From Nipponacmea schrenckii (lineage: Eukaryota; Mollusca; Gastropoda; Lottiidae): DNA of 64,000 nucleotides. The stretch's first letter is position 1; each line of letters begins with the position of its first letter. Location of the stretch: NCBI GenBank assembly GCA_030562195.1, contig JAUJPP010000012.1, forward strand, positions 8,246,001 to 8,310,000, in the 5' to 3' direction. The position numbers and the translations under genes are program-made. The notes beneath the pieces are model-generated. The model did not search any database and was not told the DNA's origin. It saw only the letters and a program-made list of their open reading frames with translations. This document shows positions 13,000-22,789 of this stretch, one piece after another.

Positions 13000-13890
13000 T
13001 TAAAGAGAAATGTTGACAGTGGGCATCTAGTTCTAACACTTCATCAATTAACAATAGAATAATAACGCTTTCTTATTATTACGTCATAATGTCTTCTTAT
13101 TCATTATTCCGAAACTCTCGTAGAAAAAACGCATAGGCATAGCAAGTAATCGAGGAGACGTGGAATATCTACAAAACAGGTTTCTATGATATTTCTGTGT
13201 CAACGGTTAATAATCTCCATAAAAGGAGAGTTCACGCAAACTACACCTAGTAGACATTTACACCGAAGGGTTTAAGTCTTGGAAGTAGGGTGACAAAGCT
13301 TGGGAAAGAATCTTGTACCTGAGAAGCACAATATGGTAGACAATCGAATCAAAGGAGGATAGGTGGAAGCTTTAAGAGATCCCAGTTGCTCCTTTGTGTG
13401 GCCAGAGAGGAAGATTAAGCCAGATACCCTTGCAGCTCAATCACAGGAAGGTACACATCGCACTACAATAAAATTGAGACCGAGTGTACCGTCTTAGGAA
13501 TTGTGTGTTGTAACATTACGGTTAGGTATGTAAGCGTAACCTCTTGTGAGAGAGTATTGTTTGTAGAGTTAGTTTGAAAAAAATAAAATATTTAAAATAA
13601 AGTTCACAAGCTTCTGAATCTGAAATATATAAGAGGAATACTGGTTCCCATAGGAACATTATTAACCATGGTAATTATAATAACATTTTTATTGGTGGAA
13701 CTGTCCTTAAAAACGACTTAAATGAAAGTAGGGTACATGTATAAGGTTTAGTAAAATGAGAAAGTTTTTTTCAATGGTAAGCTTTAACATAAATAACCAA
13801 TAATGATTCAAATAAGTATTATGAATCTACTAAAGCAGAGGTAATCTACCACGGACTAAGATATTTTTATTTTGTGGGCTATCACTAAAC
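13000..13890. other. Non-coding interval
   Basis: I see no gene. It includes the upstream flank of the minus-strand gene that starts at 12998. Confidence 0.4.
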
Positions 13891-13899
13891 CATTTATAA

Positions 13900-14968
13900 A
13901 AACTGATGGAAATTTTTCTTTCAATTCTTTGTAAAGACGGATAATTATTCGGGGAACTTGACAGCTGTATTGTTGTATTGTATAACAAAGGGTATAATCT
14001 GGAAGTCAACTTGGATGTTCATTCCTACGGGATGCATAGTTTGTAATTTATCCGTTAATTTTCGCGAATGAGGCGAATTCCTTTGAATCAGTCCAAACGG
14101 GTCTTATATCTGTTGAATCGGAATAATTTTAAGGTACATGTATGTTTATTGGTGATCGGCATGATTAAAGTGTTTTGATAAATAAAGTAAAACAAACCTG
14201 TTAATAAATTTTTTGTCCCTATTGTTGGTCACATTTTGTGCAAGCAATAAGGTAAATGGTATTTGTGTTTGTACAATCGAGTTTGTCATTTACTTGAAAT
14301 GTGGAATTTCTGCGTCAATTTCGAAAAGAATTGTTGAAAAAATGAAGGGACGTGTTTGACATCGATTGTTTTAACAAGGATGAACTATAAGTATGAATTT
14401 GGTAATTGTAAAAGATTCGAATTGTTTTTAACATAGATTTCAGTAACTGTGGAGCTTTTGATTCTTCCCAAGAACCTTCTTCAGTAGACACGTTCACTCA
14501 ATTTTTGGAAAGCAATAGAACACGCCTCCTCCAAGTCCTTCTAGGGTACAAATTCGTCGAAATCGCAAGATAAGTTACTTTATGATGCGAGAAAACGGAT
14601 GTTTCGGATGAAAAGATCATTTGAATATAAGTTGCTGGGTATCTGTTGGATTAGAATAAACTTTAAGGTCTAATTGGTGGGTTTTATGAAAATTTGTATC
14701 TTTAAACACTGATGTCTAGAAAATCAATCTGTTTGTCGCTAATGTTAGAAGTTAATGTAACAGAAAGGTGGTGGTTATTGAGAATATATTCCCAAAATTC
14801 ATCAATTGTATCGGTCAAAATTAAGAATACTAGTATATCATCAAGAGATCTTACATAAAAAATTGATAGTTTGGGGCAGAGATGTAAAACTTCTCTTTCC
14901 CATCCTGCTTTGAAAATGTTGGCAAAAGAAGGTGGCATGAAGCCTGAAGATATTTTTTTTTTCATTTT
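13900..14968 (-). mobile_element. Penelope-like element remnant (RT and GIY-YIG traces)
   Basis: Reading the minus strand from 14965, the frame gives PPSFANIFKAGWEREV, then FYVRSLDDILVF (the degenerate [YF]xDD catalytic region), then LNNHHLSVTLTSN and IDFLDISV. These match the order of the Penelope RT palm. Further on, broken by stops, come TDTQQL, SFHPKHPFSRIIK and LRFRRICT, a motif string typical of Penelope-like RT C-termini. After another gap comes NTNTIYLIACTKC, which resembles the start of the GIY-YIG endonuclease. Stops and frameshifts throughout mean it is dead. The element stops just short of the 3' end of gene C. Confidence 0.75.
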
Positions 14969-15034
14969 TCATTAAAAGTAAAGTCATTACATTTTATACT
15001 TTTTTATTTCATACTACAATACAAAACATATCGT

Positions 15035-16863
15035 TTAGTTTCCTCCAGTTAAAGTGCTGGTAAGGTGGTTAATAGCAACACTACCGGCATCCTTGGCGGT
15101 TTCAACAGCTTTTTGGATGGTTGGTTGAGCGTTCTTGAAGGTTTGACCTGAAAAAATTGAAGAAAAAGAATTCACCATCAGAAACCTTTCAAATATTAAG
15201 AAGAATATTCTAGTTAAACGCTCAAAGGTAGTTCCAGTCTCTTGTCTTGTTCTATTTCTTAACATTTTATTCCATATTCATAGAATCCAAGCAAAATCTT
15301 GAAAACAAATCTTACCTAAGATATCTGTAACAGCATCAGTAAGAGCGCTGATAGCGTTCTGTCCATGTCCCAAAAGAGTAGTTCCAACATTTTTCAATGT
15401 ATCGATGTGGGTGCTGAGTTTACCTTTCAAAGCATCAATGCTTGGTTTAATGGCACCAAGAAGGGTAGATCCAACATTCTTGAGGGCTGATCCAATGTTG
15501 GTAATGTGCTGGAAAAAAGGAAGCGTAAAAAGAATAAACAGAAGGATACAATGGAACTTAAATTGATAACCACATAAAATAGAGATTTGACACAATGCAG
15601 CAAAGACTTATCATAGGCAATAATATGGTCTCCACCCTTAAATGCTTAATTCTTTCACATAAATAGTTCCTAAGAGGCTATTTGGTAAACGTAACTTACT
15701 TGGGTAACAGTGCTGATGAATGGGGTAAATTGACTAGCGATTTGAGATCCAATGCTCTTCAATGAATCAAGGAGTCCACTTCTCTTATGGTGGGATAAAG
15801 CTCCCATGATGTGTTGAACGGCTTCGGTTAAGATATCAGCTGGGTGTTCAATCAATTGTTTCATGATACCTCCTTGGAGGATATTGTGGTTGGCTGTAAA
15901 AATGAATTAAAAAAAAATGGTATTAGTTTAAAATATTAGTTTTTTTCTTCTTAAAAGAAGAAAATTTGAATCACTTAAGCTGACTGAAAATATCAATGAA
16001 TACTTTGTGTTACTTACCAACAATGTTTTCGATTTTGTTGATGATATCGGATAAAGGTAAGTTGAAGATATGGACACTTCCGATTTCTTGAGCAACTTTG
16101 GTAAGTTCAGTCAAAGCTTTATTGAAAATGTTTCCAACGAGTTCACTGAGTTGTCCGATAGCTTGTTCTCCCTTTTGGATAAATTGTCCAATTCTACAAA
16201 AAGTCAGAAGCATTATTTACATTTCACATTCAATTCACACGCGGTACTAAGGGTTGTTATGTAGTTTTTCATGAATACTGTGAGGTCAAATTTGTGGTAA
16301 TTGAGAATATTTATACTTGCAATAATAGACTGAAGATTTGAAAATGTCATTTTTATTACTAAATATTATTTTGAAGCACTAATCCTAAATTATCTACCAT
16401 AAATACTTACTCAAGATCTCTTTTGGAACCTCCAAGAGAACCAGCCAGAGCTAAAATCAACAATTAATATAAAGTTACGTGCTGAACAAAAAACGCTTCA
16501 GAATGTCTTTTTGAGTATTTATCAACGATGTAAGATTTTTACCCGAAATTAACATGCTAACATTTTTTGTTTCGAATTTAGGATTTTTTTTTTCTTTTTG
16601 TCTTTAAGCGTAATTTAATAAAAAAAAAAAATGAAATAAAGTGAAAAATTACCTGATACTCCTTTAGATAAAATCAGTGATCCATCTTTTTTCAGTTCAC
16701 CAAGAATGTTTGTGGCAGCTTGACCAAGTGCTGGGGCAATTGAGGTATAGACTTTGGAGATATTATCTTTGATAGAAGCAAATACGTTATGGAGACTGTC
16801 TAAGAAGCCAGCATTGGCTGTACTCAGGGCCAAGACAAGAGTTAATGCAACTAAAGCTTTCAT
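15035..16863 (-). CDS. Orphan secreted helical protein, copy C (6 coding exons, 308 aa)
   Basis: Coding exons in transcript order are 16653-16863, 16411-16450, 16018-16193, 15700-15893, 15316-15508 and 15035-15147. The sum is 927 nt (308 residues plus TAA). The signal peptide starts MKALVALTLVLALSTANAGF. Exon 2 encodes LAGSLGGSKRDL: dibasic Lys-Arg before Asp as in B, plus a Gly/Ser spacer like that of A. Exon 3 gives IGQFIQKGEQAIGQL. Exons 4-6 are almost the same as in B, and the resemblance extends through intron 4. The acceptor TATTTTCAG lies seven bases before the ATG, implying a leader intron. A possible AATAAA lies at 15003-15008. It is inverted relative to B and in the same orientation as A. 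Function unknown. Confidence 0.88.
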
Positions 16864-17172
16864 TTTTACCTGAAAATATAACATAGGGTGATCTTAATAG
16901 CAAATTTCTGAAGCTACGTGTCTACAAGTTTTTTGTTCGACAGGACTTGATTTCTAACATCATTTGAGTCAAGACTACAGAAGATGAATTTTGTTCCGTT
17001 CAATAGAGTTGTTTACGAGCAAATGTAATTTTTGGTTTTGGTTTTGGGTCATGACAAATTATTTGAAGAGTTTAGTACAAATCCTATTTATATTCGGGCG
17101 AGTAATAATTCTAATAAGACTTCAAATATCATGGTACATGTATATATTCAAACAACCATAACACGGTAAGCT

Positions 17173-17233
17173 ACTTACTGATTGACTGTTGATTTAGGCA
17201 ATGGACTTGGTTTCATTTTCTGATGTATTTATA
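17173..17233 (-). promoter_or_regulatory. TATA box and 5' UTR exon of copy C
   Basis: On the minus strand TATAAATA lies at 17233-17226. A donor GTAAGT lies at 17178-17173, with the leader exon ending at 17179. The spacing from the TATA start to the donor matches copy B, and the leader shares ATTGCCTA and a near-identical CAATCA|GTAAGTA end. The leader intron then runs to the acceptor before the ATG at 16863. Confidence 0.7.
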
Positions 17234-17539
17234 CTCTTGGAGATCAAGAAAACGGGTATCTAAGACTATTTTGGTATTAATCTTATCGGCAGATTTTTTT
17301 TCTCAGACTTACAGGATTGTAATTGGATTGGCTAACTGGACATTATAATGATAAGTGATTGCCCAACTGATCTACCTATGACCTTGGTTGATTGGCATTT
17401 CTTGAAAGCGCTAAGTAGCTTAAATAGAAACAATCATATTTTACTACGATAATAAAACAGAATTTGGTAGTTTCATCTTCGGGCAAGTCGATTTCTATGT
17501 GCTAAATTGGGGTAAGGGTTGTTCCGTCCCGATTTGTCA

Positions 17540-18245
17540 TTTCGTCCCAATGTGTCATTTTCTGAGTTGTCCCGATTTGTCACAAAATTTCAATTTGTCA
17601 CTAGATATCGTCCCATTTTGTCGCAAAATTTCAATTTGTCACCAGAATTCGTCCTAATTTATCGCAAAATTTCAATTTGTCACTAAAAATCGTTCCGATT
17701 TGTCGCAAAATTTCAATATGTCACAAAAAATCGTCCCGATTTGTCGCAGAAATTCAATTTGTCACTAGAAATCGTCCCGATTTGTCGCAGAAATTCAATT
17801 TGTCACTAGAAAACGTCCCGATTTGTCGCAAAATTTCAATTTGTCACGAGAAATCGTCCCGATTTGTCGCAAAATTTCAATATGTCACTAAATATAGTCC
17901 CATTGTGTCGCAGAATTTCAATTTGTCACTAGAAATCGTCATGTTTTATCCCAAAATTTCAATTTGTCACTAGAAATTGTCCCGATTTGTCGCAAAATTT
18001 CAATTTGTCACTAGAAATCGTCCCGATTTGTCGCAAAATTTCAATTTGTCACTGGAAATCGTCCCGATTTGTCGAAAAATTTGAAAATGTCACTAAATAT
18101 CGTCCCAATTGGACACAAAATTTAAATTTGTCACTAGAAATCGTCCCAATATGTCGAAAAATTTCAATTTGTCAGTGGAAAACGTCCCAAATTTGTCGCA
18201 AATTTTCAATCTATGACTGGAAATTATTCCATTGTATCGCTAAAT
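17540..18245 (+). repeat. ~41-bp tandem array, left arm
   Basis: Roughly 16 units, each combining TTTCAATTTGTCACTAGAAA and TCGTCCCGATTTGTCGCAAAA with scattered substitutions. Stop-free frames across the array are a by-product of the repeat and I do not treat them as genes. Confidence 0.9.
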
Positions 18246-18436
18246 TTTAGGTTAATCTGGCACTTTTGAATCAGAACAAAGGGCATGATTAGTCGTGGGA
18301 CCATTTTTTCCGATTAAGGGGCAAAGAAGGAAATTCGTAAATAGCAATTCAACTAGTTTATTTTCGAAAAACAAATTACCATTTTTAAGAGGGAGTGTTG
18401 TGTTGGTAGGAGAGGGTACTATATGGGTATTAATCT

Positions 18437-18507
18437 GGGCCTGTATTCATAACTTAAGTGATGACTAAGGGAATTCTAAGTTTAAGGAGACTTATGATTA
18501 CGGGCCC
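18437..18507. repeat. ~71-bp imperfect palindrome
   Basis: GGGCCTGTATTCATAAC at the left pairs with CTTATGATTACGGGCCC at the right, and the inner sequence (CTTAAGTGATGACTAAGG against TTCTAAGTTTAAG) is also partly complementary. It could be a short MITE end-to-end or a hairpin inside the foldback element. Confidence 0.6.
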
Positions 18508-18884
18508 TGATTACAAAGGAGTTGGATATATCTAATGGGTATTTTGAAATTAAATATTGATGCAAAAATAATTTTGTTTTTCTGTATTACAAGAAGTTTT
18601 GGACCACAAGTCCTTACGAGCCCTTGCAATTCGGAGTTAGATCCAAAAAATATTTGGTTGGGGGGGGGGGGGGGTGTATGAATCAGGATGTATCGGACTA
18701 TCGGTCATATTACAGCTTTAGCATCATTTTACGGAGTTACTGTTAACATAATAAATAATAGCCACTTCTAATACAAGGGCTTGATTCATTTCCCTAGCAT
18801 AATATTCTCTATTAAATTTGAAAGCGGTATCTCAACAAGCCTTTTTTGATCAATGTAATTTTGAGTTTTGAGGAACCTCATACC

Positions 18885-19862
18885 TCTCATTCTAATAAAA
18901 TATAATATACCCCTTATTATATCGAACTATAATATACCTCTCATTCTAATAAAATACAATATACCTCCCATTATATCGAACTATAACATACCTCTTATTC
19001 TAATAAAATATAATCCTTAAGAGACATTTAGGGGTAGGAAGCACATGATTGAGGAGTAGTATTTAATAAAATATAATATACCACCAATTATATCGAACTA
19101 TACTTTACCTCTTATTCTAATTAAATATAATATACCTCCCATTATATCGAACTATAATATACCTCTCATTCTAATAAAATATAATATACCTCCCATTATA
19201 TCGAACTATAATATACCTCTCATTCTAATGAAATATAATATACCTCCCATTATATCGAACTATAATATACCTCTCATTCTAATGAAATATAATATACCTC
19301 TTATTCTAATGAAATATAATATACCTTATTCGAATATATTTACCTCTTATTTAATAAAATATAATATACCACCAATTATATCGAACTATACTTTACCTCT
19401 TATTCTAATAAAATATAATATACCTCCCATTATATCGAACTATACTATACCTCTCATTCTAATAAAATATAATATACCTCCATTATATCGAACTATAACA
19501 TACCTCTCATTCTAATAAAATATAATATACCTCCATTATGTCGCACTATAATATACCTCTCATTCTAATAAAATATTATATACCTCCATTATGTCGCACT
19601 ATAATATACCTCTCATTCTAATAAAATATAATATACCTCCATTATGTCGCACTATAATATACCTCTCATTCTAATAAAATATAATATACCTCCATTATGT
19701 CGCACTATAATATACCTCTCATTCTAATAAAATATAATATACCTCCATTATGTCGCACTATAATATACCTCTCATTCTAATAAAATATAATATACCCCCC
19801 ATTATGTCGCACTATAATATACCTCTCATTCTAATAAAATATAATATCCCCATTATATCGAT
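18885..19862. repeat. AT-rich ~54-bp satellite
   Basis: A tandem array built from TATAATATACCTC(T/C)CATT alternating with TCTAATAAAATATAATATACC and TATATCGAAC. The later units use ATGTCGCACTATAATATACC. One interruption at about 19016-19065 carries unrelated sequence. Frames across it are repeat artefacts. Confidence 0.9.
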
Positions 19863-19869
19863 TGTAAGC

Positions 19870-20480
19870 ATATAATGGAAGGTATAATACTATCAACCCT
19901 TATTCCTGAAAGAATTATAAAATTAGTTAACAAAATCGAAGAAACCTTCATCTGGAATGGTCAGCAGAAAATGAAAAGGGGTATTAAATTTGTGAAAGAA
20001 AAATTATTTTTCTTACGGAAGTACTGGCCTAGGTCATAAAGCAAATGTTAACTATTGTAAAATGGTGAAGATTAATCAAAAAAAGGGGTTTGTTTATTGG
20101 GATTTCAAGGAAGGGGGATAATAATGTTAGATTTATATGAATTTGCAAGAAACAGTTGCATTTTTTGGATAAAGCTGGTTGATCACCTACAATCATATAT
20201 TAGTAGATAATGGTGGAATTCAATTGCCATTCTGTAACTATGACATATCCCCTTTAAATTGCGAAATGCTCAAAAAATGGTATGAAGTTGTAAAAAAAAT
20301 GTTTTGATGAACACACCGATTTAGATTATCAAAACATTTTCTTGAATAAACAAATGGGGGGGGGGGCTTTTAATTACATGTATTCAAATACAATTTCAGT
20401 GAAACAACCATGTGCTCTATGTAGAGCAACTTTTGAAACCATGGAACACTTTTTCATTTCATGCAACATTTCCCAAGGCA
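19870..20480 (+). mobile_element. L1-like LINE C-terminal fragment inside the foldback element
   Basis: Conceptual reading gives LIPERIIKLVNKIEETFIWNG, then (after a shift) GSTGLGHKANVNYCKM, and near 20.40 kb CALCRATFETMEHFFISC. The last is the CxxC...ETxxHxxxxC zinc-knuckle-like motif of LINE C-termini. It is interrupted by stops and ends where the right array starts. Confidence 0.7.
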
Positions 20481-20564
20481 AATATTGTAATTTATTAAAA
20501 ATATATTTTATAAAATGCTTTCCAGGTCGGTTATCTTCGATTCGGCTGGTTTTTAGGACACACT

Positions 20565-20955
20565 GGGACGATCTCCAGTGACAAATTTGGATAATTTTTA
20601 AGTGACAAATTGAATTTTTGCGACATATTGGGCCGATCGATTTGTAGTGACAAATTGAATTTTTGCGACAAATTGGGACGAATTCTAGTGACAAATTGAA
20701 ATTTTGCGACAAATCGGGACGAATTCTAGTGACAAATTGCAATCTTGCGACACAATGGGACGATATTTAGTGACATATTGAAATTTTGCGACAAATCGGG
20801 ACGATTTCTAGTGACAAATTGCAATTTTTCGACACAATGAGACGATCTTTATTGACAATTTAAAATTTTGCGACAAATCGGGACGAATTCTAGTGACAAA
20901 TTGAAAATTTGCGACACAATGGGACGAAATTTAGTGACAAATCGGGACGACCTAG
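20565..20955 (-). repeat. ~41-bp tandem array, right (inverted) arm
   Basis: About nine units with TAGTGACAAATTGAAATTTT and GCGACAAATCGGGACGA, the reverse complement of the left array. The right arm is shorter and more degenerate than the left. Confidence 0.9.
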
Positions 20956-21249
20956 GAAAATAACACATTGGGACGAAATGACAAATCGGGACCGAACAAG
21001 GGTGAGAGCGTCAAGTGAATGGTCGTCAAGATTGAAATTTGTTCTTTGTTTGGTATTTTCTTTGCATGAAATTAAATATATAAAATTCGAATTTTCACAT
21101 GTAAGATGCTCCTGGATCGGATATCTTTTATTCGTAGAGTTACTTTAAAAATAATTAGTTTCCGATATAAAGGGACATGTTTTGCATCTGGTTGACATAC
21201 ATGGGGCACTCCTTAAGCCTAGAGGTATTTCGGCATAAAGTCTATTTTT

Positions 21250-21600
21250 AGCTGCTTGTTCTAAAGTGGAATTTGTTAGGTTTCGTAAAAATCGTTTAGA
21301 GTTCTCACGCTTTTTAAGTTTGGAGAAAACAATCGTATACAGGCTTGGTTTAAAATCAGAAGACCTTGTGCAAATTCGGTGAAATCGTTAAACCTGTGAC
21401 TTAATTATTCCAGAAAAGGTATGTTTTGGATGAAATGAGCTCTTATGCAAAAGTTGATGAGTGTCGGTTTCTTAATATCTAGTTTGTTAGTCTCTGATAT
21501 GGAATTTCCTTCAAACTGTTCTATACCATGAAAATGTCATCTAAAAAGCGTCCATAAATAGTGGGTCAAATGGACAATGGATATTATTGGCTGCACTTAC
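21250..21600 (-). mobile_element. Second Penelope-like RT fragment
   Basis: On the minus strand, one frame reads ETDTHQLLHKSSFHPKHTFS, then GIIKSQV, a stop, RFHRICTRSSDF. This is the same string of motifs as in the 14 kb remnant, better preserved. Just upstream a broken RFLDDIFM-like stretch is visible at about 21.53 kb. It lies immediately outside the foldback element. Confidence 0.7.
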
Positions 21601-22104
21601 AAATGTTGGCGTATTATTATTACTTCGACCGCGTGGCCCTCACTTAACCTTTATAAAACATCATTGCGGCACAACATGTTATTATATTTTTATAAATGTG
21701 ATATTTCATAAATTATAAGCGATAACAAGTCATTCCCGAGCGGCACAAGAACCATCCCATATGCTGTAGTCCTTCAATGTTCCTTTTTATCAATATTAAA
21801 TGAGAAAGATAAATTTATCAACGACATATAGAATTGAGTTATCCCGTAGGGGTCTGACATCAATAATCTTTCTTTCTTTTTAATTTTTGATAAATCACAC
21901 TGGTTTAATATCACGTCGAAGGCTTTAAGCGTAAATATAAATAGTTCCTTAAAGGGGCAGGGGCTTTATAAATATGAATTTACATGATGAAATTGAATTT
22001 GTTTTCAAAGAATTAAAACAGCGTTTTTTCAGTAATTAGTTAGTTTAACATATATAGTGATAGTGATTAATTTCATGGGTCCTGGGAATCTGATAAATAA
22101 AATT

Positions 22105-22220
22105 ATTAGCAAGGAACATAAAAAACAAAAAGGAAAGAAAACTAATTGAAGCCATTGACATCAAAAGATATCAACCTAAATTAAACCTAGATGAAGGCCT
22201 GTATATCCCCAAAGCTTGTG
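22105..22220 (+). mobile_element. Possible Penelope-like C-terminal fragment
   Basis: The plus strand reads EHKKQKERKLIEAIDIKRYQ then PKLNLDEGLYIPKACDNL and a stop. It resembles the end of GIY-YIG domains of Penelope-like elements, where xxLIEAIxI precedes KPxLN. The orientation is opposite to the 21.4 kb fragment. No other part is recognised between 21.6 and 22.8 kb. Confidence 0.45.
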
Positions 22221-22789
22221 ATAATCTGTTATAACTGTTGTTTTTATGCTGTTAATTAGCTAGTATGTTTTAGAAACCTTTGATGCACCCCATGAACCCA
22301 TGTAATTATCTATGTATCTATCTCTAAGTTATACAATTGTCTATCGTCTTTTTGAAATGCTTGCTGTAATAATTTCGCACTTTTACGAAGAAATTGTGTC
22401 AATAATATTACTAATTTCTTAGCGGCTGGAAATGACCAATTGCATCATCGAATAAGTACCTTCTCAAATCTGCGAAATGGACATTCAAACATAAGATTCA
22501 ATGCTGGCATGTTTGCACCTTTGACACAGGCTTTCTTTAAGTTTTTCGCCGGTGAACCTGCCAGTTTCAATCCTCAGGGGAAGTATACCACATATGTAAT
22601 GGCTAATATATTGAGCGTTCCGTTCTTATTAGGTTAAGTCTTAAGTATTTTTCCTTCTGGTAAACAGATTTAAATGAGGTAATGGATGTTAATTAAGGAG
22701 AGCAATGCAATTTTATATACCACGAATCTTGAATATATTAGTTGATTTTAGATTCAACCAATGACTTATTATACATTGGAACATTTTAA

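Larger units (their letters stand above)
17519..20999. mobile_element. Foldback-type element with satellite-like inverted ends
   Basis: The outer ends match as inverted repeats: TTGTTC then GTCCCGATTTGTCATTTCG on the left (from 17519), with its reverse complement ending at 20999 on the right. Inside each end lies an array of ~41-bp units in opposite orientation (left 17.54-18.24 kb, right 20.57-20.95 kb). The centre holds a palindrome, an AT-rich satellite and an L1-like LINE fragment. No transposase is visible and no convincing target-site duplication was found (both flanks carry GGG, which is too short to count). The layout is that of Foldback-class DNA elements, which are known to have long inverted repeats built of tandem subrepeats. 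Confidence 0.6.

Noticed and set aside
17677..18250. Two ORFs of 98 and 87 codons in the left satellite array
   Set aside because: They only translate the ~41-bp repeat; the frame is open because of the unit sequence, and there is no start or splice context.
17677..20960. CRISPR-like array reading of the ~41-bp repeats
   Set aside because: The units are contiguous with no unique spacers and the genome is eukaryotic.
17505..21012. Target-site duplication around the foldback element
   Set aside because: Only GGG is common to both flanks next to the inverted ends; too short to be meaningful.
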